NCBI GenBank assembly: GCA_002633025.1
Contig: NMRB01000935.1
Coordinates: 53,591-117,590 of the forward strand
From: Notospermus geniculatus
Lineage: Eukaryota; Nemertea; Pilidiophora; Heteronemertea; Lineidae
DNA: 64,000 nucleotides
Reading direction: 5' to 3'
Below, piece after piece: positions 1-11,200 of the stretch; the first letter of the stretch is position 1, and each line of letters starts with the position of its first letter. The notes under the pieces were generated by a model. The model did no database searches and was not told the origin of the DNA. It was given only the letters and a program-made list of their open reading frames with translations. The position numbers and the translations under genes were made by a program.

Positions 1-1
1 C

Positions 2-199
2 GCAGCCATGCATCGCGTTAATGACGAATCGAGGCGATGGTACAACCAGAATCTCATGACGATGCTGCCAGAAAGTCGGAAAATGTTGGACGATTTTTAT
101 GCACCATTTAACGAAGCGTTGGCCGATTTAGTTGGAGATGACAGATTCAAATGGGATGATGAGGTTGAGGCGCAGAAAGAGACGTACATGGAGGCCTAG
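2..199 (+). CDS. C-terminal exon of a sulfotransferase-like protein (5' partial)
   Basis: The frame is open from the window edge and ends at TAG in 197-199, so this is the last part of a gene lying to the left. The visible 65 or so residues carry the pattern L-P-E-S-R, then D-F-Y-A-P-F-N, then L-V-G-D-D-R-F-K-W. This resembles the C-terminal end of Golgi carbohydrate sulfotransferases, where a P-x-x-R-x-x-L-x-x-F-Y-x-P-(F/Y)-N helix and a final R-F-x-W are common. Those enzymes transfer sulfate from PAPS to glycosaminoglycans. The PAPS-binding motifs would lie outside the window, so the family is an inference from a short tail. The first ATG at 8 is internal and I do not treat it as a start. 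Confidence 0.42.
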   Translation, partial: AAMHRVNDESRRWYNQNLMTMLPESRKMLDDFYAPFNEALADLVGDDRFKWDDEVEAQKETYMEA

Positions 200-370
200 G
201 ATCTGATATTGAAAATTGATATCAAGGGATGTGACATTGACAATTGATATCAAAGGATGTGATATTAAAATTGATATCAAAGGACCTGATATTGACAATT
301 GATATCAAAGGATGTGATATTAAAAAGTGATATCAAAGGACGAGATATTGAAAATTGATATAAAAGGTAG
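200..370. repeat. AT-rich minisatellite, about 30-bp period
   Basis: About six imperfect copies of a unit built around TTGATATCAAAGGA followed by TGTGATATTGA or a variant. The core GATATC is itself palindromic. The array starts immediately after the stop codon of the sulfotransferase-like exon, so it probably lies in its 3' UTR. Confidence 0.85.
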
Positions 371-707
371 CTCTGGCGCATTTTTGTGTTTTTGTTAGTT
401 ATTGGCTGATATTCATAAAAGCTGGCAAATGCTTTTACTTCAAGTTTTGTAGTACATTTACAATGGACCTCACTGTGCAAATCTTAAGTAAAAGCATTTG
501 CTAACTTTTATGAATACCAGCCATTGTGCCACGGACCGGTGTAATAAAATCTAATGCTCCTCGCCGATGTGTGAGCCTCCCCCACCCCCACCCCCCCCCN
601 CAGATTAAGCGGCACCATTGAATAGAACTGTAGAGAGACCAAGACCCTTGATCTTGTGACAAACAACACAGGGGGTCATCAGGAAGACGGGGGCATTAGA
701 TTCTATC

Positions 708-886
708 GGGACCTTATTCACGAAGCTCCCGTTAACGGGAGTGCGCAAACTATTGTCCTTTTGCGGACAACCTATTGTCATAAACTAATAAAAGAAACTT
801 TTATTAGTTTATGCTATTGTTCACTATCAGCCTGACAAAGGATTTGCGTACCCTTAAAGTTACGGGAGCTTTGTGAATAAGGTCCC
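708..886. mobile_element. MITE with about 26-bp imperfect terminal inverted repeats
   Basis: The left end reads GGGACCTTATTCACGAAGCT and the right end is its near-perfect reverse complement. The centre contains a second hairpin (ATAAACTAATAAAAG and its complement near 780-815). No transposase is present. I could not define a target-site duplication. Confidence 0.65.
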
Positions 887-1615
887 TGGTTTGATTTTGT
901 GGCGACAGGAATCACCTGTCGCGAACAACATACCGTACCGGTCGCCAACCACCGCACGCACAAAAAATTCATCGTGCGGTGATTGGCGATCAGATTGCTT
1001 ACGATATCGCCCCCCACCTCCCCTCTTGTGCTGCCTGCATCCAATCGGCCTCCTCTTCCGTCTGCTTCAAAATTAAAGCAAAAGTAGCAATAATGAAATT
1101 GCATCATGGAACTGTTCGTTCCTTTAGCTACGTCGTAAGGCCTACTGGTGTCCAAACCCTGCCCCAAAAATGAGAATCACACCGGGCTATAGGGAATGAA
1201 CACTACAAAACCCCGCACAAAATTCTTCTCTGGGGGGGGCTAAAGCAGGGTTCATTGGCACACGGATCCGATCCGTTTCCAGTCCGTTTGCCCCTAGTTT
1301 TCCGGATACGGCAACGCTGAAGTCCATTTGATAGATTTTTTACGGACCTGAACCGGACCAATTCCGTGTGCCTAGGGAACAGGGGTGGCCGCATAGAAAC
1401 CCGCTCTAGCGCTAGCGGAGCCCATGCCGATAGTGCTGTACATAAAAAAGGTTCGCACTTGTATCTCGTTTCCCCTGTCATGCCTGTTTCAACCTCTTGA
1501 ATTGGCAGGTCATAGTCAGCTGAGCGCAAGGCCTATGGGCCTCTTGTTTACGATTCGTGGGGACACCTGGACGGACGTTTTTGGAACTAAACGAAGTTAC
1601 CGAAATCTCTCCACC

Positions 1616-2100
1616 CGATGTTACACAATCTCTCCAAAACCTAACGCTAGGTTACACAAACTCTCCAACGTTACAACCCTGACCCAGAAACATAACCCAA
1701 GTTACACAATCTCGCCAACGTTACAAAATCTCTCATTGCTAAAAACAATGTTACAAAATCCCACCACTGGAGAGATTTTGTAACGTTACAAAATCTCTCA
1801 TTGCTGAAAAATAATGTTACAAAATCTCACCACTGGAGAGATTTTGTAACGTAACAAAATCTCTCATTGCTAAAAATAATGTTACAAAATCTCACCACTG
1901 GAGAGATTTTGTAACGTTACAAAATCTCTCATTGCTGAAAAATAATGTTACAAAATCTCACCACTGGAGAGACCCATTTTGTAACGTTACAAAATCTCTC
2001 CAGTGGTGAGATTTTGTAACGTTACAAAATCTCTCATATTGCTGAAAAATAATGTTACAAAATCTCACCACTGGAGAGATTTTGTAACGTACCGGTAACG
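1616..2100. repeat. Tandem repeat of about 66 bp built from a palindromic GTTACAAAATCTC motif
   Basis: Successive units read GTTACAAAATCTCTCATTGC, then AAAAATAATGTTACAAAATC, then CCACTGGAGAGATTTTGTAA. Each unit begins with a motif and ends with its reverse complement, so every repeat can fold on itself. One unit near 1975-2010 is inverted or rearranged, and the period loosens at the left end (1616-1740). No coding potential is seen. Confidence 0.85.
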
Positions 2101-3026
2101 TAATGTGGGTAGCTGACCGATGGCTTGTTCAAAAGTATTGCCATGGCTAGATCCGTACCCAGTTAACTTTGTGGTTTAGAAACATTCTACACGGTGTCCC
2201 AGAAAAAACGCAACAGTTAGGAAAATCGTGATTGAGAAACCAAATATCACAGCCATATAAAATTGGTTTTGCTAGATGCGCCAGAGCATAAGCTTCATTT
2301 TCATACCAATTTCATGTTGGTACAGTCCCGGATGGCTGCACAATCACTGTTTGACTGAGGTGAGGTAAAATGACACATGTAATGATCAACACAAAAGCTT
2401 GATTTCAGACGTGTTTAAATAAAAACATAAGAATAGCATGTAGCCTTATGCTTAAAGAAACACAGATATTTTCTCTTAAAAAGCATTTCTGACTGCTACA
2501 AGGCTTCCAAGTTACGTGCATATTCACTCAGTCACCACAAATGATCTCTGCTGATGTGTTAAACTTCTGCATCATGTTGTGAAATGACCAGCAGAGAGCC
2601 CATGGGATGGCAAATTTTGTATGCCTGTGCTTATGAAACCAGTCAAAAACCCATTCTGCAGAGGATCATGGAGGAATCCTCCATGAGAGGATTATGCAAT
2701 GAAATTCACCATCAGAATGGGTGTAATAGGATATCTATCTCGATTCACCAAGAGATAGGGCCTACATGTATTAACCCCTTCCTACCCCAATGGTCTGATA
2801 AGATATCTTTTTCGATTCACGAAGTGATATTTAACCCTTTCCACTGATTTCCACGAGAAACGCTAATATTTGCTTGCTAACCATTTTTCCATGCATTTTA
2901 ACACCGATAGTGTCGTAGCACTAGCGGAGTTTCTATGCGGCTACCCCTGGTCTCTTTGTGGCGAAGAAGAGGACTTGAATGATGATGTAACGAAGTTGGA
3001 CCACGTTCCTACTTTTCCCAGCTAGC

Positions 3027-3270
3027 GCCATACGTGACTCGGGTGGTAGAGCGCGCGCGTTGGAAGAAGCGGGAGGTCCCTGTTCGAATCCCATTAGTGG
3101 CTCCACTTTTGACAGTTTTCTCGCAGAAGTTTGGCTCACAATGGGCAATTCACCATTGTTTGTGTCCTGGCGGCTTACGCTGAGAACACGCAAACAATTT
3201 TAGTTGCCCATTGACATAACATAACCGCCCATACATTGAGCCAACTTCTGCGAGAAAACTGTCAAGTGGA
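3027..3270 (+). repeat. tRNA-derived SINE-like head followed by an inverted repeat
   Basis: Positions 3034-3100 look like a tRNA promoter module: an A-box-like GGGTGGTAGAGCGCG and a B-box-like GTTCGAATCCC at about 35-bp spacing, typical of RNA polymerase III genes and tRNA-derived SINEs. Directly downstream, 3101-3135 and 3236-3270 are inverted copies around GACAGTTTTCTCGCAGAAG. It could be a decayed tRNA pseudogene instead. I cannot fold a clean cloverleaf with a credible anticodon arm. Confidence 0.42.
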
Positions 3271-5210
3271 GCAGCGCCTTTACGTCCACCGGCAGAGACA
3301 CCTGGGAGGGGGCAAGTTGAAACAATCTTAATTTCAGACTTCTGCTTTATTTCCAAATGAGGCATAGCCGCGAAGACGGCGACTTTGGAGTATCATCAGC
3401 ATGACGTTCGGAAGCGACAATCACAACATTTGGGACACAAATGGAAATTTGGAGCTGAAAGTGAGAATGATTCTTACTGTTTCTTTCAATTATAACGCAA
3501 CTGATTGAAAAAACAAGATAGATAAATCTGAATTTTTTCATAATTGACCAATTTCTTGAGTTTTTCATTGATGTCATTGGTTTTATTCTGGTTCATATGT
3601 GACAACTGCTTGTCGTCATTCCCTAATCTCCATTACGGGCTCGTTATATACATTCTCTGTGGAACATGGTTTTGTTCTTGTAGGAGAATGTTTCAATCTC
3701 TGAATTTTATCCATTTCGGGCATGTTTTGGGCACAATGCTGTGACCAAGTTGACATTTGTTGACCAGTATGATCTGGAGGTAAATATGCCATCGTCTGCT
3801 TAACCTGAAAATAGCCGATTCGGGCAATTTACCTGGGTACAGTAGGCCTACAGACGGGAATGTCTCGTCGAGACTCTTCTCACCACACTGACATTCACAT
3901 TGACCGACCATGTTGACTGACTCAGCTGCTCAGGCAGTGTACATGGTGTACAGCAGGTATAGGGCCTACTGTGCATGCTGTGCACGCAGCACCCAGCATC
4001 ATGCCTGTCACGATGAAGTGTCAGGCCTTGAGTTGGACATGTCAGGCACGTTGTCAGTGCACAGTTTACAAATAGACCACTTGCGCAAGTCGGCCATGGC
4101 ATAGGCTAGGCCTAACAGCCAGAAGGTGTAAACAAACCTTAGTGCATTTTGCCGACGGTAAGCACAGGAGCCAACTGTACAAATGCATTATGCCCCCTAG
4201 GGCGAGGTTAATGTTTACACCCTGGGCTGATAAGCGCAAGGGGTCTATTAACTTAGGCTAGCCCAGGCTAACCCAACTCCGATAGGCCTAGGGTAAGTTC
4301 NGGCCATGGGACAGGTGGGTAGGCCTAGGCATGCTAGGCCTAAACCATAATGTCCCAGGCAACAGCCGTCAGATAGCTATACCGGTATTGTAAAAGAAGC
4401 TATGCCGCCCTGGGCAATATGGTTACCGTAACTAGCCGAGGCTAGGTCGACAAACAGGAAGGAAAATCATGAGACATGAAATCCAAATGAAAGAAAGTCG
4501 GCCTAGTCTCTAGTCTAGGCCTGGCACAAGTCTTTCACATCACTGGTTATACAAGCCTTTCAATAGACTCGCCTGAATCCTTCATCATGTTCATGGCACG
4601 TTAAAATAAAGTCAGGGTTGACAGGTCCTACAATACAAGGTCATGAGGTAGACCTTACTACTAACAACCTGCCCCCCCTCCCCCATACAAAAGATTCGAG
4701 TAAGTCTATGAGGGCCTGGTATAACCAAAAGAAAGATCACAGTGATGCAAGTAATGTCAGTAATTACTCGATAACAAATGCACATCCTCACCTGCAATTG
4801 CACCCACTTTCATCACTCGGGTTCACCTTCTCGTTAGCCTGCTCTTTCACTGTTCACCCTGCTCAAGGAGACTCAGAAGTGTTTGGTGTTGGGATATGGC
4901 ATTGGCAATATCTGTATGTACATGTATTTGGATTTTCAAGTTTTGCAATGAAATGACAGAGCACTCCTTGAAATACTTTTTTCTCTTGGTTGATATACAT
5001 ATTTCACAAGTGGTATTTGGTCTTTGGAAAATATTTGGTCCTATGGTACTCCCTAACCCCATTTTTCAATTCTTTGGCTTCAGGTAGCTGCTCCTGTAGT
5101 TGGAAACCTAACCTAGTGCTGCATCTTGTGCCTTTCTCCTAACTGTAACTCACAGTAGCATAGAGACCTAACCCACTCTACCTCACGCTTCTGTCAAACA
5201 CCATTCTAAC
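3271..5210. other. Intergenic stretch upstream of BICDL1, no supported gene
   Basis: Only short open frames occur and none has a recognisable domain or splice-linked partner. The sequence is rich in TAGGCCTA and ACATGTAC words. The BICDL1 promoter and any 5' non-coding exon should lie here, but I see no element that I can name with confidence. Confidence 0.5.
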
Positions 5211-8200
5211 ATGTGTGCTTGTCGTCTAGAGGCATCGTCCTCACCGTCACCGACGACCCCTATAGATCTGGACGATTATTACCAATATCTTGACATGGAA
5301 CAGCAGCAGCAAGCACCACCCAGGTCTGACCCTGGTAGTGATACAGAAGACGTTTACGCCCAGCTTGCTCAGAAGGAGAAAGACCTCATCCTTGCTGCGG
5401 AACTGGGCAAGGCCCTTCTGGATAAAAATGAAGAACTTCAACGTCGAAATGAGCATCTCATGGAGGAATATCAAGCTAAATTAGAGGTAAAAATTATTGT
5501 TGTATTTGTATGTTCATGAACTATCCTTCTTACCGTAATGATGGATCCTGGGGCTTCAAACTTTGGTGGGTTGTTTCTGACCAAATTGGTGATCAATCGA
5601 ATCTCGACCAAATAAGTAATTTCCTGTCATATATCATTCAATGTGGAGGGAGAGGGCAAATTCTTGGTGAGGGTCCAGGGAGTTGGGGGTGGAGGAGTCA
5701 GGTTACTCCTGTATTTTGACAAAACATGGTAATCCCTTTTTTCTCACTTTGGGAAGTCAGGATTTTACTGATCTTATTTCTTGATATGAAGTGACTGATT
5801 TTAAACAAAGACCAGTTGCTCTGGCTCTTTTTCTGAAAGATTTTGTTATCAATGCAGTGTTCTCCACACCAGTTTAAAGAAAGGGCGGCCCGCCCCGCTT
5901 AAAAATACAGACGGCAAAATCCGACCCTCTTAAAAACGGCCCGTCCCTCTTAAAAATTCGTCCGCCCTAATAGTTATGATTTAGATCGCTCAATTATGCA
6001 TCTCAGATGCTCAGATTCAGAAAACGCATCTCAGAGCAAATAAAATCCAAATTTCGCTGGGGGAGGGCCCGCAGACCCCCCGCCAGAAGGCGCCTTTGGC
6101 TCCTCGTGCGGTGCCTTCAGCACCAGGCCCACCACCGCCCCTCTTAGACCAAACCCCGTGGAGAACACTGCAATGCAGCCATTTCTGCTAAATTAAATGT
6201 AATCAATGTCAACAAACTGTCCGCTATTTTATACATGAAGTACTGAATTCTTGTGAATGTGTGAAATACAATTCATAACCTTATTTTAAATTGTTATTTA
6301 CAAAACGTAACATTTCTCAATCTCATGGCATATCGATTTGATCTTCATGGCACTATTGACGTCTTCCGTACTGGCACCCAATTGTAACCTTCACCGGTGT
6401 CAGTATCGCCATGGCAACCAGAACAAAGGCCTTAAATACTGTGTAGCAAAATATTGGCGGTCTTTTGGGATCGATCAATATGTTATTGTGATATAGCATC
6501 ACCTGTCACCGACAGCATTGTTGGTTCGCTTTTCTCGTAGGTGTAATGAAATACGTTATCGTAAATACTTGCTCTAGTCAATGAAATGGTCAGTTACATG
6601 TAGATGAATACTATAGACGATTCTCGGATTCGCAGATCTGCACACTTTGGCCGAAATCTCAACCAGAACCTCGATCTGAAACTGGCTGATCTGACGCCAT
6701 CTATGATTCAGCAATGGTCGAGTCTGACACAGACGCAACGTCTTCGACGTCACTGTTGTGGAGTTGTCTGCATTACATCATTCAGTTTCAGACCGAGGTT
6801 GTGGTTGAGATTTTGGCGGAAGTGCGCAGATCTTCGTCGTTTACATCAGTTTGAGAACAGTCTATTTTGTAATACGTTACGCATTTGTAGTTATGCATTT
6901 GTACATGTAGTCACAGAACGACTTTAATTGTGGCTCTGCATTTTCGACTCCACTCAGATGAGAAAAATATCATGGGGTGGTACATGTAACTCTGACCTTG
7001 TGTTCCAACCATTTGGGCTGAACAATGTGTATTTCTCAGAATGAATGGGAATATTGGACCAAGATCCCAAATACAGAATAGGTTAATTACGCAATGTTCA
7101 GGGTGAGCCAGAGAAAGCGTCCCTCGAACAATAGGGAAACAATAGAAATGCTATTGTTCAACAGTTCAAGGGACACTTTCTCTGGCCCACCCTGTACATT
7201 GTGTACAGCCCAAAACATCTAATATCATCTGAAGGCCTGCAGATATTTCATGAGAATATACAGTCTTTTATACATGTACATGTAGTAGTAAGTACATGTA
7301 GAGGTTGAGAAGCATCCTGTTGAGCCTTTGTCATCTTTATGTGGTGATTACATGTAGATTGCCACTGCAATCTGGCACAACTTCCGGTCATGAATATGAA
7401 TAAGTTGAGTGATTTCCAAGTCATTCAGCTGTTTGTGAATGAGTCTTATCAGCATGAGTATGGATTTTGAAAATCAGTGTTTGAACAGCTGCTACAGCAA
7501 CCATGCCTTTGTTACTCCTAATCTACATGTACTCATAGTATTTGTAGAGGTTTGATATGAAATACTCTGTACAGGATATTATCGAACTATAAAAATGGAT
7601 GGATTTGATTACCGTAGTAAATCACTAAATGAGTGACATGTAGCAAAAAATGGCGTGGTTCAATATTGTTCACATACATGTACTTTATGCAGTGTTGGTG
7701 CTGTACGCCAACGTACGCAATCTACCATACTCTATCTAACTGCTAACTCATGACCGAACACAACGTCGCATCAGCTCCTCAACTACATTGTATTTAGGGA
7801 ATCCTCAGTCTCTGGCTGAATTGGTACAACATGACTTATCCCGGACTCAACTAAGTGCCACTCTGTGTCACAGTCATGGCATCCTCACACCCAGGGTCTT
7901 CACAACCACTCCCCTTCTCGCACTTGTTTGTGAGGGTATGACTGAGATTCTCAGGATGCAGTCATGGCAGTACTGAACTACCCGGTACATGTAATTCCAG
8001 AGATTTTATGGGGAAGGTCGCAAGTGCAAGCCAGTCATCCACATTTTGTGTTGAATAAAAACTTCTTGCTCGAAAGGCAATGTGTCAACCACTCGTGGGC
8101 ATAAAAAAAGGAAAATCTCTATGACTCGCCTTCATGGTTCAGCTGAGCCATGACTGGGGATAGTAGTACATCAGGCAGACATTGAGCTGTATCTTCTTGT

Positions 8201-11200
8201 CACTTCAGGAACTTCAACAAGAAAAATATGCCCTACGCTTACGAATTGAAACTGTGGAAGGCGAATATGAAAATACCGTGAAGGAGTTACAAACAGACAT
8301 TGCCTTATTACGGAAAAAGTATGATGATCAGGAACAGAGCTCCCGGATTGGTGACCGAGAGAGACATCAGATGGTACAGGAACTCACCAAACAAAATGAA
8401 AGGCTGACTGAGGAACTTAAAAAGGTGAAATTTCTTCTCTCATCATTTGCAAAAGCTGCTACCCCTGACGGCATTCCTGCCAATTCTCAGCCTCATTGTG
8501 TGTTTCATTTACTATCAGTTTTTTCCCTGTCGTGTAAGGTACATTGTTTTGGAGTCATGTGGCGGTCTAAGAAAACCCGGCAGATGTTGCTGAATGATCA
8601 ACAAGGGCTGTCAGATTGCCTGTGCATTGATCTACTAGGCCTAGCTACTGTTTACCTGTTAGGCAGTACATGTCAGCTATTGAAATGTGTGGGTTCAGCA
8701 AGGCCAATAACACTTCCTCAAATGCGACATTCGCCGGGTTTTCCTAGACCGCCACACATACTTGTATCTGACAAGTTGTCAGGAAAGGGTTCTTGCTCTG
8801 AGTCAACTATGCAGCAAAACCTGTGTGGATAAGGGACACCCTTGAAGCTGTTAGATGCTGTCTGAAGTGAGAGGTCCCCTAAGTGTTCTGAGTGTACAAG
8901 GATATTCTTATGATTTCATCGTCATTATGGATCTTTTTCAGACCAACAACGTAGAGGAGGAGTTGAACTCGGAAGTTAAGCGGTTACGTGACCAGATGAA
9001 AACACGGCGATCGTCCATGCATGAGCATGTCCACCAACTGGAGGTACTCCGCGAAGAGGTGAGTTGATCACGAGCAGGGATTATTAATGTTGAATGATTG
9101 ACGGTTCCCAATTCGATACTTTCGAAGGACATTCCACTTTCAGCCTTCTGTACATAGACAATGTGAAGCCATTGGGTCCAAATACCTGTGCCCATCTTCC
9201 TTCTCTGATATTGACAACGAGTGTTCCTTCATGTTTCAGATCACTGTTCTCTCCGAGAGGAAAAATGACCTCGAAAAGCGCATGTCGCAGATTATTGAAG
9301 AGCGAGATTCGTTTGCGTGTACTGTGGAAGAATCTCAAGACAGGATCATGATGATTGAGAAACAGAAACGAGAACAGGACCAAAAGGTAAAAACTGAGTC
9401 AGAACTTCGGTATGATAGACTGATTTTCCGGTCACTACAGTATCCCGGAAATCAAGAGTAAACGGAACCAGAATTCGAGAATTTGGCGTTGGCAATGTTA
9501 TGCCTTTATTGGTGAAGATATAGCCTAAATCAATTTGGCCTAATGTTTGGAGGACGTGAGAATATTAAAGTCAGAAACAATGATGTGTAACAACTATTTG
9601 CATCGGGTTTTTCAACGGCGATGATGAAAAACCCGATGCGAACCAACCGACGCGACGAAGTTTTGACGAACGTCAGGCCTAGTTGACGTCTCACTGGGCT
9701 TGGTGACGCCGCCCTGCCTTGATGACGCCACGCAGGAGAACTGCACTGGAGCACGACGGGAGGAAGCCTGATTATGACGTCATAATCATGCACAACGTTA
9801 CTATGGTGTGCTTGGCGACATCAGGGCGAATACATCTACTTGACGACTGCGGTCAATTATGACGCCATCACCTCAGGTTTAATTTCATAAAATCCTCCTT
9901 AATTAATTACCTTTAAGTTCATTTTCCAAAAATTTCTAATTGTGGGCCATTAATTCAACCATATATTCATTCCACCAGTTGAAAGTGCTAAAAATTACAC
10001 CGTATGTGAGATATTGTACACTGAAGTTAGACACGGCTGNGGCAAATTTTTCACGAGGAGAGATTATTAATGTTGAATGATTGACGGTTCCCAATTCGAT
10101 ACTTTCGAAGGACATTCCACTTTCAGCCTTCTGTACATGGACAATGTGAAGCCATTGGGTCGGACTTGTATCCAAATACCTGTGCCCATCTTCCTTCTCT
10201 GATATTGACAACGAGTGTTCCTTCATGTTTCAGATCACTGTTCTCTCCGAGAGGAAAAATGACCTCGAAAAGCGCATGTCGCAGATTATTGAAGAGCGAG
10301 ATTCGTTTGCGTGTACTGTGGAAGAATCTCAAGACAGGATCATGATGATTGAAAAACAGAAAAGAGAGCAGGACCAAAAGGTAACATTAAAAACTGACTT
10401 AGCACTTCGGTAAAATAGACCGGTTCTCCAGTCCTTGACACCATGACGCTACAGTAAAATGGCATGACATGTCAGAATCTGACCACTTAATATAAATTTC
10501 CAGCTCCGCTCCCAGGAACGAGAACTGGAGGAACTACGCGACTCTAACGCCGCCTTGGAAGAAAGATTAGAAGAGATGTCGTTGAATGCATCCAACAGCG
10601 CATTCAGCCATAACAACTCCTTGTTCAGTGAACTAGAGATGTCCCATAACATGGACGGAGGAGATGTTGAAATGGGATCAAGGTCAAGCGGACATGTGAG
10701 TTCATTTTGCACGGCAAGCTTGCCGAAATCCTAGTTTCAGATCAAAGGAGCCAACCCCATTTCCAGCTGCCTAGCTCGGTCACAATTCCAAAGGTCACCC
10801 ACTGTGCCATCGTGCTCCCTTATCTTGGAAGTTGTTTAAAGTGTGGTTGGTTGCTGGTCTGCATGGGAATTCTGACCAACCCCTCTTATCCTTTCAGTCC
10901 AGTACAAAACTAGGCAGCCACCCCATCTCCCCCCACCTCAGCATCCAAGATATGGAAGATGAAATCGAATGCGACGATGATGACTATACCATGCAGGCGA
11001 TGGCGTCCGGCGGAGGAGACATGCAGCTGTTCTCCTCATTTCAGAGTCAAAACGATAGTGATTATCAGGTACAGATTATGAGATGAAAGTTTGAGGTCTG
11101 TGGGCTGTAGGTCATTCTAGCATCTACCCTCATCTTGGTGGACAGACGACTGGGAATTTGGTTGACAGTCAGGCAAGATTCAAGCACCTTACTCGGTCTG

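Noticed and set aside
200-370. CRISPR-like array
   Set aside because: Units are contiguous and variable with no unique spacers, and the genome is eukaryotic. This is a minisatellite.
3034-3103. Functional tRNA gene
   Set aside because: A and B boxes are recognisable, but I could not fold convincing acceptor and anticodon arms. Kept only as a SINE-like head.
6604-6927. Open frame of 107 codons in BICDL1 intron 1
   Set aside because: It lies inside the palindromic MITE and has no splice link or domain.
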